Shown: one piece after another, positions 22,700-31,710 of the stretch | How the letters are laid out: each line of letters begins with the position of its first letter | How positions within the stretch are numbered: the first letter of the stretch is position 1 | DNA from: Alistipes dispar | GTDB lineage: Bacteria > Bacteroidota > Bacteroidia > Bacteroidales > Rikenellaceae | DNA length: 64,000 nucleotides | Direction of reading: 5' to 3' | NCBI RefSeq assembly: GCF_006542685.1 | Contig: NZ_AP019736.1 | Span: forward strand, 461,001 to 525,000 | Program-made: the position numbers and the translations under genes | The notes under the pieces: model-generated | Told to the model about the DNA's origin: nothing | Seen by the model: only the letters and a program-made list of their open reading frames with translations | Databases searched by the model: none

Positions 22700-25600
22700 A
22701 TGAAGAAAAAAGTATCAGGCAATACAAAAAGCCTGATAATCTCGCTATTCGCGGTTTTGTCATGCCTGACGGCCTCGCACGCCTCGGCCCAGACCGCACG
22801 CGTGACGATCGGCATGCGGCAAGTGAAAATGGAACAGGTGATGAACGAAATCGAAAAACAGACCCGTTACCTGTTCATCCACGACAAGAATCTCGACACC
22901 GACCGGACGGTAAGCGTCGAGGTTCGGGACCGGCCGGTGGCCGAAGCCCTCGAACAGATGGTCGGAGGCACGGGGCTGACCTACGAAATCAACGGCTCGA
23001 ACATCATCCTCTCGGAACGAAGGGGGGGGGTCGGCGCCACCCCGGACGAAACGCCGCAAACGGTAGCCGGCACGGTGACCGATTCCCGCGGGCTGCCCGT
23101 GATCGGCGCCTCGGTCATCATCAAGGGCACGACGATCGGCGTGAGCACGGACGTGAACGGCGGCTTCGAACTCCGTATCCCGTCCGGCACGCAGGCCCCC
23201 GTGCTGCTGGTCAATTACCTGGGATACGAACCGCAGGAGGTCGCCGTGAACGGACGCAGCGAAATCGCCGTCACGATGCAGGAGTCGGCCGTAGCCGTGG
23301 AGAACGTCGTGGTGACGGCGCTCGGCATCAAGCGGCAGGAGAAGGCCCTCTCCTACAACGTGCAGCAGGTGAAGGCCGAGGACATCACGACGGTCAAGGA
23401 CGCCAACTTCATGAACTCGCTCAACGGCAAGGTCGCCGGCGTGCAGATCAACGCCTCGGCGGCCGGCGTCGGCGGCGCGGCCCGCGTGGTGATGCGCGGC
23501 GCGAAGTCCATCTACAAGGACAACAACGCCCTCTACGTGATCGACGGCGTGCCGATGACCAACATTTCCTTCGGCTCGAACGACGACGGTCTGCAAGGCA
23601 ACTACGTGGGTTCGGACGGCGTGGCGGACATCAACCCCGACGACATCGAGTCGATCTCGGTGCTGACGGGTCCCTCGGCCGCGGCCCTCTACGGCTCGGA
23701 CGCCGCCAACGGCGTGGTGCTCATCAACACGAAGAAAGGCGAGGCCGGACGGACGAGCGTGAGCTTCTCGAACAGCACGACCTTCTCCTCGCCGCTGGTG
23801 ATGCCCCGCTTCCAGAACCGCTACGGCAACGTGGCCGGATCGTACCAGAGCTGGGGCGACAGGACCTCGCGGCGGTTCGATCCGGAGGGATTCTTCAACA
23901 CGGGGTCGAACGTCAATAACTCGTTCACCTTCTCCACGGGCACGAAGCGCTACCAGTCCTACTTCTCGGCGGCGACGACCAACGCCCGCAACATCCTGCC
24001 CAACAGCGGATACAACCGCTACAACTTCACCTTCCGCAACACGTTCAGCTTCCTCGACGAAAAACTGACGGCGGACGTCGGCGCCAGCTACATCCTGCAG
24101 GACAACAAGAACATGATCTCCTCGGGACAGTACTTCAACCCGCTGCCGGCACTCTACCTCTTCCCGCGCGGCGACGACTTCGACAACGTGCGCATGTACC
24201 AGATCTGGGACGAGTCGCGCAACCTCTACACGCAGAACTGGACCTACGGCTCGGGCGACATGTCGTTCCAGAACCCCTACTGGATCATGAACAAGATGAT
24301 AAACGAGACGAAGAAGCGCCGCTACATGCTCTCCGCGAGCCTGAAATACGACGTGACCAAGTGGCTCAACGTCACCGGCCGCGTGAAGGTGGACAACGCC
24401 GACATGGACATCACGAACAAGCGCTATGCCGGAACCGACACCAACTTCGCGGGCGAAAAGGGCCTCTACAACATCGAGAAGCGCAACGACCGCCAGATCT
24501 ACGCCGACGCCATCGCCAACGTGGACCTCTACTTCGCCGACGACTACCACCTGACGGCCAACGTCGGCGGGTCGATCAAGGACGTGCAGATGGACCTCAT
24601 GGGCTGGGGCGGCGACCTGCGCAAGATTCCCAACTTCTTCTCGATCACCAACATCTCCACCACGTCGTACAAGGAGCGCGAGGACGGCTCGCACGTGCAG
24701 TCGCAGAGCGTCTTCGCCAATGTCGAACTGTCGTGGAAGAGCATGCTCTACCTCACGGTGACGGGCCGCAACGACTGGGAGTCGGCGCTGGCCTTCTCGA
24801 AATACAAGTCCTTCTTCTACCCCTCGGTGGGTCTCTCGGCCGTGATCTCCGAAATGGTCGAGCTGCCCGAATGGTTCTCGTTCCTCAAGCTGCGCGCCTC
24901 CTATTCGGCCGTGGGATCCTCCTATGCGGCCTACCTGACCAAACCCTACTACAACTACAAGGGCCAGACGCACGAATGGGATTCGCTCCACCGCTTCCCG
25001 AACGACGACCTCAAGCCCGAGAAGACCAAGTCGTGGGAGGTGGGCCTCAACGCCCGCTTCTTCGGCGGCAAGCTCAACCTCGACGCCACGTGGTACCGTT
25101 CGGACACCTTCAACCAGACCTTCGAATCGACCCCCTCTTCGACGTCGGGCTACTCGTCGGTGCTCGTACAGGCCGGACAGGTCCGCAACTCGGGTCTCGA
25201 AATGCTGCTCAGCTACCATAACACATGGCGCGACTTCTCGTGGAACACGAGCGTGACCTACACGATGAACCGCAACAAGATCATCAAGCTCGCCAACGGC
25301 GTCATCAGCCCCGTGGACGGCAAGCCTATCGACATGCCCTACCTGGAGAAGGCCACGCTGGGCAACACCGGTTCGCCGCAGGTGATCCTCTACGAGGGCG
25401 GCACGATGGGCGACCTGTATATCAACCGCGAGCTGCGCACCGACGGCAACGGCAACATCTACGTCGATCCGGCCACCAACAAGGTCGAACTGACGACCAC
25501 CGAACGCCGCAAGGTGGCCAGTCTGATGCCCAAGGGCAACATCGGCTGGAACAACAGCTTCGCATGGAAGGGCATCAACCTCAACGTCATGCTCGCGGCC

Positions 25601-26023
25601 CGTCTGGGCGGTTCGGTCGTCTCGAACACCGAGGCGTTCCTCGACTACTACGGCGTCTCGGAGCGTTCGGCCGCCGCGCGCGACGCCGGAGGCGTCCGGG
25701 TGAACAACGGCATGGTGGACGCCAAGAACTACTACCAAACCATCGGCGCGGGCACGGGCGCCGGAGCCTACTACATCTACGACGCCACGAATGTCCGGCT
25801 GCAGGAGCTCTCGCTGGCCTACACGCTGCCCAAGCGCTGGTTCGCCGACAAACTGTCGATGACCGTCTCGCTCGTGGGCCGCAACCTATGGATGATCTAC
25901 AACAAGGCGCCCTTCGATCCCGAACTGACCACCTCGACCACCAACAACTTCCTGCAGGGCGTGGACTACTTCATGCTGCCCAGCCTGCGGAACATCGGAT
26001 TCACCGTGAAGTTACAATTCTAA
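22700..26023 (+). CDS. SusC-like TonB-dependent receptor with STN domain
   Basis: A 1107-aa outer-membrane glycan importer. Order: signal peptide (about 1-30), STN signalling domain (about 33-100) that talks to FecR, carboxypeptidase-regulatory-like domain (about 115-195, beginning VAGTVTDSRGLPVIGASV), plug (about 200-310, with IRGV-like VVMRGAKS and YGSDAANGVVLINTKKG), then the beta-barrel to the terminal aromatic KLQF. The STN domain agrees with regulation by the sigma/FecR pair just upstream. It forms a lidded pair with the SusD encoded 13 bp downstream. Confidence 0.96.
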   Translation: MKKKVSGNTKSLIISLFAVLSCLTASHASAQTARVTIGMRQVKMEQVMNEIEKQTRYLFIHDKNLDTDRTVSVEVRDRPVAEALEQMVGGTGLTYEINGSNIILSERRGGVGATPDETPQTVAGTVTDSRGLPVIGASVIIKGTTIGVSTDVNGGFELRIPSGTQAPVLLVNYLGYEPQEVAVNGRSEIAVTMQESAVAVENVVVTALGIKRQEKALSYNVQQVKAEDITTVKDANFMNSLNGKVAGVQINASAAGVGGAARVVMRGAKSIYKDNNALYVIDGVPMTNISFGSNDDGLQGNYVGSDGVADINPDDIESISVLTGPSAAALYGSDAANGVVLINTKKGEAGRTSVSFSNSTTFSSPLVMPRFQNRYGNVAGSYQSWGDRTSRRFDPEGFFNTGSNVNNSFTFSTGTKRYQSYFSAATTNARNILPNSGYNRYNFTFRNTFSFLDEKLTADVGASYILQDNKNMISSGQYFNPLPALYLFPRGDDFDNVRMYQIWDESRNLYTQNWTYGSGDMSFQNPYWIMNKMINETKKRRYMLSASLKYDVTKWLNVTGRVKVDNADMDITNKRYAGTDTNFAGEKGLYNIEKRNDRQIYADAIANVDLYFADDYHLTANVGGSIKDVQMDLMGWGGDLRKIPNFFSITNISTTSYKEREDGSHVQSQSVFANVELSWKSMLYLTVTGRNDWESALAFSKYKSFFYPSVGLSAVISEMVELPEWFSFLKLRASYSAVGSSYAAYLTKPYYNYKGQTHEWDSLHRFPNDDLKPEKTKSWEVGLNARFFGGKLNLDATWYRSDTFNQTFESTPSSTSGYSSVLVQAGQVRNSGLEMLLSYHNTWRDFSWNTSVTYTMNRNKIIKLANGVISPVDGKPIDMPYLEKATLGNTGSPQVILYEGGTMGDLYINRELRTDGNGNIYVDPATNKVELTTTERRKVASLMPKGNIGWNNSFAWKGINLNVMLAARLGGSVVSNTEAFLDYYGVSERSAAARDAGGVRVNNGMVDAKNYYQTIGAGTGAGAYYIYDATNVRLQELSLAYTLPKRWFADKLSMTVSLVGRNLWMIYNKAPFDPELTTSTTNNFLQGVDYFMLPSLRNIGFTVKLQF

Positions 26024-26036
26024 AACCCCGACCAAA

Positions 26037-27626
26037 ATGAAAACAAACCGGATATTCCGCCGGATCGGCCGGCTGACCGCAATGGGCGCGACGCTCGCGG
26101 CCGTGGCCTGCACCGGCAGCTTCGAAGAGTACAACACCAAACCCTACCGTCCGTCGGACGAGGACCTCGAGGGCGACAATGTCGGCGTGGGCATCCTCTT
26201 CCCGTCGATGATGGAATGGATGATGCACGTGCAGGTGAACGCCTCGCAGTACCACGACGTGCTGCTGGGCGACGAGCTGGGCGGCTATGCATCGGCCGTG
26301 AAATCCTACCAGGGCCAGAACATAGCGACCTACAACCCGTCGGACGACTTCAACGACCCGCTGTTCGAGAACACCTTCTCGAACTTCTACGGCAACTACT
26401 TCCAGATCATGACGGAAACGGGCGGCGAAGGCCCCGTGTACGAACTGTCGCGGATCATCCGCGTGGCCTCGATGCTGCGCGTGACCGACGCCTACGGTCC
26501 GATCCCCTACTCGAAGATGCAGAACGGAACCTTCTCCGTGCCCTACGACAGCCAGCGCGACGTCTATATGGCGATGATCGACGACCTGGACGAGGCCATG
26601 GAGTCGCTCCACACCTTCGCCGCGGCCGGCGGCGGTTCGCTGCTGAGCGACTTCGACATCAGCACCTACAAGGGCGACGTCAGCCTGTGGATCCAGTTCG
26701 CCAACACGCTCAAGCTGCGCATGGCGATCCGCATGAGCGGCGTGGAGCCCGAGGCGCAGCGTATCGCCGAGGAGGCCGTGGCCGCCATCGACACCTACGG
26801 ACTGATCGACGCCAACGCCGAGAACCTGCAATTCACGCTCACCTCGCGCCGCAACCCCTACTACACGCAGGCGACGAGCGAATCGTGGCAGGACCTGCGC
26901 TCGAACGCCAACATCACGATGTATATGAACGCCTACGAGGACCCGCGGCGCAGCTCCTACTTCTCGAAGTCGGGCTACGACGAGACCTATGCGGGCGTGC
27001 GCTCGGGAATCGAGAACGTGCTGCCGACGACCTACGCCTCCTTCTCCTACCCGCTCTTCGCGGAGACGGACCCCGTGCCGGTCATGTACGCCGCCGAGAG
27101 CTGGTTCCTGCGGGCCGAAGGAGCGCTGCTGGGCTGGGCGATGGGCGACACGCCCGAGAACCTCTACAACACGGGCGTGAAGACCTCCTTCGAGCAGTGG
27201 GGCTGCTCGTCCTCCTACGAAGGCTACATCGCCTCGACGCTGACGCCCCGACTCGCCTACACCGACCCCGCGGGGAAGCACGACCAGCCGAACTTCGGCC
27301 AGGCCGTCTCGGTGAAATGGGCCGACGACGGACACGAGCTGGAGCGCATCATCACCCAGAAGTGGATCGCCAACCACATGATCGGCCACGAGGCCTGGGC
27401 CGACTTCCGCCGGACGGGCTATCCCAAAATGATGATGGCCGTGAACAACCTCGGCGCCGCAGGCGGCATGTGGGGCAGCGTGGACGGCGACCGCGGAATG
27501 CGCCGCCTGCACTATCCGCAGTCGGAATACGACAACAACCGGGAGAACGTGCTCGGCGGCATCCAACTGCTCGGCGGTCCCGACGAATACTCCACCGACG
27601 TATGGTGGGCCAAGAAACAGAACTGA
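26037..27626 (+). CDS. SusD/RagB-like surface glycan-binding lipoprotein
   Basis: A 529-aa surface lipoprotein that lids the SusC importer and binds the incoming glycan. The signal peptide ends at a lipobox with Cys near residue 25 (AAVACTGSFEEYN), followed by the tetratricopeptide-type helical core of the SusD-2 family. Conserved parts are the ADAYGPIPYSK-like segment (here RVTDAYGPIPYSKM) and the PVMYAAESWFLRAEGALLGW helix near residues 345-365. It is directly downstream of susC and upstream of the GH18 and LamG genes. Confidence 0.94.
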   Translation: MKTNRIFRRIGRLTAMGATLAAVACTGSFEEYNTKPYRPSDEDLEGDNVGVGILFPSMMEWMMHVQVNASQYHDVLLGDELGGYASAVKSYQGQNIATYNPSDDFNDPLFENTFSNFYGNYFQIMTETGGEGPVYELSRIIRVASMLRVTDAYGPIPYSKMQNGTFSVPYDSQRDVYMAMIDDLDEAMESLHTFAAAGGGSLLSDFDISTYKGDVSLWIQFANTLKLRMAIRMSGVEPEAQRIAEEAVAAIDTYGLIDANAENLQFTLTSRRNPYYTQATSESWQDLRSNANITMYMNAYEDPRRSSYFSKSGYDETYAGVRSGIENVLPTTYASFSYPLFAETDPVPVMYAAESWFLRAEGALLGWAMGDTPENLYNTGVKTSFEQWGCSSSYEGYIASTLTPRLAYTDPAGKHDQPNFGQAVSVKWADDGHELERIITQKWIANHMIGHEAWADFRRTGYPKMMMAVNNLGAAGGMWGSVDGDRGMRRLHYPQSEYDNNRENVLGGIQLLGGPDEYSTDVWWAKKQN

Positions 27627-27652
27627 CACACGAACCGAAAAACGCCATTCCA

Positions 27653-28771
27653 ATGAAAAAGAACATCATAAGACTGTCCGCCCTCCTGTTGGCCGCGGCT
27701 CCGCTCGCAGCCTGCGACGACTGGACCGAACCCGAAGCGCAGGACTTCACGCAGCGCTTCCCGGAATCCTATTACGAAAACCTGCGGGCCTACAAGGCTT
27801 CCGACCACTCGATCACCTTCGGATGGTTCGGCGGATGGGACCCCAAGGCCGCCACGACCGGATCGAGCCTGATGGGCATTCCCGACAGCGTGGACCTGGT
27901 GGCCAACTGGGCCTCGTTCTACCTGACCGAGGAACAGAAGGCCGAAGCGAAGGCCGTGAAGGCGAAAAAGGGGACCGACGTGGTCGTGACACTCCTGCTG
28001 ATGGACATCGGCCGCACGATCACGCCCGACGAGGTGACCGCAGGCATCACGGGCAAGGACGAAATCGCCCGGGCGATGCGCCACTACTGGGGCTGGTCCG
28101 ACGACGCCGACGCGGCGGAAATCGAAGCCGCGATCCGCAAATACGCCAGCGCAGTGGTGGACGTCGTGCTGGAAAACGAATACACGGGCCTCGACCTGGA
28201 CTACGAGCCGAGCTATTCGGACCACAAGGGGAACATCGTGAACGACCTGCCGTCCCAAGGCGACATCTACGCCGGAACGACTCCCGCCGAGCGGACCTTC
28301 TGGTTCGTGGACGAATGCGGCAGGCGCCTCGGCCCGAAATCGGACAGCGGCAAGCTGCTGATCGTGGACGGCGAGGTGGCCAAAATGCCGGTCGGCACGA
28401 TCGAATACTTCGACTACTACATCCTGCAAACCTATTCCCTCAGCTACCAAAGCAATCTGGACACCAGACTCGGAGCGTTAATCGGCGCTTTCAGCGATGT
28501 GCTCGACGAGAAGACGATCACCAACCGCACGATCGTCTGCGAGAACTTCGAGCCGGAGGCCCTGTGGAAGAACGGCGGCACGACCTACGTGCTGCCCGAC
28601 GGTTCGACGACCAACTCGCTGCACGGCATGGCTACGTGGCAGCCCTACACGGGCTACCGCAAGGGAGGCTTCGGCGCCTACCAGATGCAGAACGATTTCA
28701 AGAACGACTGCTACAAGTACTACCGGGAGGCCATCCACGCGATGAACGAACTGGAAAATGCCAACGAATAA
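27653..28771 (+). CDS. GH18 family glycoside hydrolase, endo-beta-N-acetylglucosaminidase type (lipoprotein)
   Basis: A 372-aa lipoprotein (lipobox Cys near residue 20) with a GH18 TIM barrel. The catalytic signature is GLDLDYEP with D181, D183 and general-acid E185, so the enzyme should be active. The length and placement next to a SusD and a DUF1735-LamG protein match the Bacteroidetes EndoF/BT3987-type enzymes that cut the chitobiose core of N-glycans at the cell surface. Chitinase-like action is less likely. The start is set by the ATG at 27653 with a standard signal peptide. The next gene begins 5 bp after the stop. Confidence 0.88.
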   Translation: MKKNIIRLSALLLAAAPLAACDDWTEPEAQDFTQRFPESYYENLRAYKASDHSITFGWFGGWDPKAATTGSSLMGIPDSVDLVANWASFYLTEEQKAEAKAVKAKKGTDVVVTLLLMDIGRTITPDEVTAGITGKDEIARAMRHYWGWSDDADAAEIEAAIRKYASAVVDVVLENEYTGLDLDYEPSYSDHKGNIVNDLPSQGDIYAGTTPAERTFWFVDECGRRLGPKSDSGKLLIVDGEVAKMPVGTIEYFDYYILQTYSLSYQSNLDTRLGALIGAFSDVLDEKTITNRTIVCENFEPEALWKNGGTTYVLPDGSTTNSLHGMATWQPYTGYRKGGFGAYQMQNDFKNDCYKYYREAIHAMNELENANE

Positions 28772-28775
28772 AACC

Positions 28776-30029
28776 ATGAAAAGACCTATGAGAACGATAC
28801 TGAACGGCCGCTGCCGGGCGCTGCTCGCCGGCGCGGCGCTGCTGACGACCGCCTTCGGCTGCGACAACGCCGACCTCGGAGCGATCGACAACGCAGCCTA
28901 CATAGCCGAAGCGCAGAAGGAGACCAGCTCGACGGTGGAGGTCGGCAACGACGGAGCCACCGCGTCGCTGACGGCCCGGCTGGGCGGCAAGGCCGACGGC
29001 GAATACTCCTTCCGGATCGAAGCCGACCCGGAAGTGCTGGAGCGGTTCAACGCCCTGAACGGAACCTCCTACACGCTGCTGCCCGAAACGGGCTACGAAA
29101 TTCCCGGAGACCCGCTCGTGATCGGGACCGGCGATGTGGCGGCGACGCCCGTCGCGATAAAGATCCTGCCCTACACGCAGGAGATGGACGACTCGGGACA
29201 GACCTACGCCCTGCCCGTCACGCTGCGCAGCCTCGACGGCAGGATGACCGTGCTGGACGACGCCTCGCAGTTCCTCATCGTCTGCAACCGCAAGAAGATC
29301 GTTCCGGCCCCCGTCTTCAACTCGGAGTATGCGACCGGCGGCGTCACGAAACGCAACCGCGTGATCCTGAACATGAAGGATGCGCCGATCACCTTCACGG
29401 CCTACACCTTCGAATTCATGATGTATAAGGAGGCGTTCGACTACCGCAACTACATGATCGTCGGCTTCGACAACGAGGACGGACTGGGCAACCGCATGTG
29501 GGTGCGCTTCGAAGCCTCCTCGACGACCGCCGACCAGGAGAACCGCTGGATGCAGATCAACTCCGTGGTGAAACCCGCCGTGACGGCCACCGCGCCCTGC
29601 GAGGCGAAGAAATGGCAGCACGTGGCGATCGTCTTCGACGGTTCATCGACGAAGCTCTACCTCGACGGTTCGCTGGTGGCCGACAAGGCCACGGCCTCGC
29701 CCTCGATCACCTTCCGCCACTTCTCGTTCCTGCCGCAGCCGTCGTACTGCACCTCGACGATCTCGTTCCGCGAAGCCCGTCTGTGGAACACGGTGCGCAC
29801 CGAGGCCCAGCTCAAGAACAACATGAACAGCGTGGACCCCAACAGCGAAGGACTGCTGGGATACTGGAAGATGGACGAAGGCCAGGGCTACGTCTTCAAG
29901 GACGCCACGGGCCACGGCAACGACGGCGAGTGCACCTACTCGAACGCCGGAGACATCTGGGATCCGCAGGTCTATGGACCGGCCACCGGACTGAAGTGGG
30001 TCGAGGACATGAACGAAATGGACGAGTAA
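28776..30029 (+). CDS. DUF1735 / LamG-domain surface lipoprotein
   Basis: A 417-aa lipoprotein (Cys near residue 29 in TTAFGCDN). Residues about 35-165 form a DUF1735 (BT_3987-type) beta-domain, and residues about 185-400 a LamG/concanavalin-like lectin domain with the typical GLLGYWKMDEGQGYVFKDATGHGNDG segment split over its last strands. It probably binds the same glycan as SusD and presents it to the GH18 enzyme. The ATG at 28776 (5 bp after the GH18 stop) is chosen over 28758, which would overlap that gene. A terminator follows at 30071-30110. Confidence 0.87.
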   Translation: MKRPMRTILNGRCRALLAGAALLTTAFGCDNADLGAIDNAAYIAEAQKETSSTVEVGNDGATASLTARLGGKADGEYSFRIEADPEVLERFNALNGTSYTLLPETGYEIPGDPLVIGTGDVAATPVAIKILPYTQEMDDSGQTYALPVTLRSLDGRMTVLDDASQFLIVCNRKKIVPAPVFNSEYATGGVTKRNRVILNMKDAPITFTAYTFEFMMYKEAFDYRNYMIVGFDNEDGLGNRMWVRFEASSTTADQENRWMQINSVVKPAVTATAPCEAKKWQHVAIVFDGSSTKLYLDGSLVADKATASPSITFRHFSFLPQPSYCTSTISFREARLWNTVRTEAQLKNNMNSVDPNSEGLLGYWKMDEGQGYVFKDATGHGNDGECTYSNAGDIWDPQVYGPATGLKWVEDMNEMDE

Positions 30030-30070
30030 CGGCCTTTCGGCACGAACCGAACCGCTTTACGCAACCGACC

Positions 30071-30110
30071 GATGCAGGAGCGGGAAGCCTTTCCGGCTCC
30101 TGCATCTTTT
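30071..30110 (+). terminator. rho-independent terminator inside the PUL
   Basis: The 11-bp stem GATGCAGGAGC / GCTCCTGCATC is followed by TTTT. It separates the importer/GH18 part from the sulfatase and hexosaminidase, which may be read through or have their own promoter. Confidence 0.85.
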
Positions 30111-30126
30111 CCCCAAAAGAACCGAT

Positions 30127-31704
30127 ATGAAAAACAACAACCGCTTCATTCTGGGCGGTCTCGCGACAGCCGCCCTGACGGGCTGCGGCGGACAGCCCGA
30201 ACCGCCCCGCAGGCCGATGAACATCCTCTACATCATGACCGACGACCACACGTCGCAGATGATGAGCTGCTACGACGGCCGCTACGCCTCGACCCCGAAT
30301 CTCGACCGGATCGCCGAAGAGGGCGTGCGCTTCACGAACAGCTTCGTGGCGAACTCGCTCAGCGGCCCCAGCCGCGCCTGCATGCTCACCGGGAAGCATT
30401 CGCACAAGAACGGATTCTACGACAACACCACCTGCGTGTTCGACGGCTCGCAGCAGACCTTCCCCAAACTCCTCCGCAAGGCCGGATACGAAACGGCCAT
30501 CGTCGGGAAATGGCATCTCGAAAGCCTCCCGACGGGCTTCGACCATTGGGAAATACTGCCCGGGCAGGGAGACTACTACAACCCCGACTTCATCCGGCAG
30601 ACGGGAGACACGGTGCGCTGCGAAGGCTATATCACGAACATCATAACCGACAAGAGCATCGAGTGGCTCGAGCACGGACGCGACCCGGAGAAGCCCTTCT
30701 GTCTCGTGGTGCACCACAAGGCGCAGCACCGCAACTGGATGGCCGACACGTGCGACCTCGCGCTTTTCGAGGACCGCACGTTCCCCGTGCCGGAGACCTT
30801 CTACGACGACTACGAAGGACGTCCGGCAGCCGCCGCACAGGAGATGTCCATCGCCTCGAACCACGACATGGACCCGATATACGACCTCAAAATGCGGCAG
30901 CCGGGCCGGAAAAGCCGCCTCAGCGACGCATACGAGGCGATGATCGGGCGCATGAACCCGGAACAGCGCGCGGCGTGGGACCGCTTCTACGAGCCGATCG
31001 CAGCGGACTTCTACGCCCGCAACCCGCAGGGGCGCGAACTGGCCGAATGGAAGTTCACCCGCTACATGCGCGACTACCTCAAAACGCTCAAATCCCTCGA
31101 CGACAACGTGGGACGGCTGCTCGACTACCTCGAGGAGTCGGGACTCGCCGGGAACACCCTCGTAGTGTACACCTCCGACCAGGGATTCTACATGGGAGAG
31201 CACGGCTGGTTCGACAAACGGTTCATGTACGAGGAGTCGCTGCGGACCCCGCTCGTGATGCGGATGCCGGGCGGTGCGAAGGGACAGATCGCAGAGATGG
31301 TCCAGAACATCGACTACGCCCCCACGTTCCTCGAGCTGGCCGGAGCGCCCGTACCCGAGGACATTCAGGGCCGGTCGCTGCTGCCCCTGCTGCGGGGCGG
31401 GCATCCGGAAGACTGGAGAGAGTCGATCTACTACCATTTCTACGAATACCCGGCCGAGCACATGGTGAAACGCCATTACGGAGTGCGCGACGAACGGTGG
31501 AAGCTGATACACTTCTACGACGACATCGACGTGTGGGAACTCTACGACCTCGAAGCCGATCCCCGCGAGCTGCACAATCTCTTCGGAAATCCGGCCTACG
31601 CCGCCGAGCAGGAGCGGATGATGAAGGAGCTGGTGAAACTCCAGACGCAGTACGACGACACGGCGGCGATGGAAAAGAACGCATCCTACGACCGTAAAAG
31701 ATAG
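30127..31704 (+). CDS. S1-family sulfatase, serine type
   Basis: A 525-aa exported sulfatase (signal peptide with lipobox-like TGCGG near residue 20). The alkaline-phosphatase fold opens with NILYIMTDDHTSQ (metal-binding Asp pair). The formylglycine site is SGPSR from S79, so it is a serine-type enzyme that requires an anaerobic sulfatase-maturating radical-SAM protein, not seen in this window. Later metal and substrate residues include GKWHLES and the YTSDQGFYMGEHGWFDK segment. Lying before a GH20 hexosaminidase, it may remove sulfate from GlcNAc or GalNAc; the exact position is not deducible. Confidence 0.92.
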   Translation: MKNNNRFILGGLATAALTGCGGQPEPPRRPMNILYIMTDDHTSQMMSCYDGRYASTPNLDRIAEEGVRFTNSFVANSLSGPSRACMLTGKHSHKNGFYDNTTCVFDGSQQTFPKLLRKAGYETAIVGKWHLESLPTGFDHWEILPGQGDYYNPDFIRQTGDTVRCEGYITNIITDKSIEWLEHGRDPEKPFCLVVHHKAQHRNWMADTCDLALFEDRTFPVPETFYDDYEGRPAAAAQEMSIASNHDMDPIYDLKMRQPGRKSRLSDAYEAMIGRMNPEQRAAWDRFYEPIAADFYARNPQGRELAEWKFTRYMRDYLKTLKSLDDNVGRLLDYLEESGLAGNTLVVYTSDQGFYMGEHGWFDKRFMYEESLRTPLVMRMPGGAKGQIAEMVQNIDYAPTFLELAGAPVPEDIQGRSLLPLLRGGHPEDWRESIYYHFYEYPAEHMVKRHYGVRDERWKLIHFYDDIDVWELYDLEADPRELHNLFGNPAYAAEQERMMKELVKLQTQYDDTAAMEKNASYDRKR

Positions 31705-31710
31705 GAAGAC

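Noticed and set aside
22760..25738. 992-aa minus-strand open frame opposite susC
   Set aside because: Same GC-bias shadow effect; the SusC frame has full domains, while this one is Val/Arg/Asp/His-rich noise.
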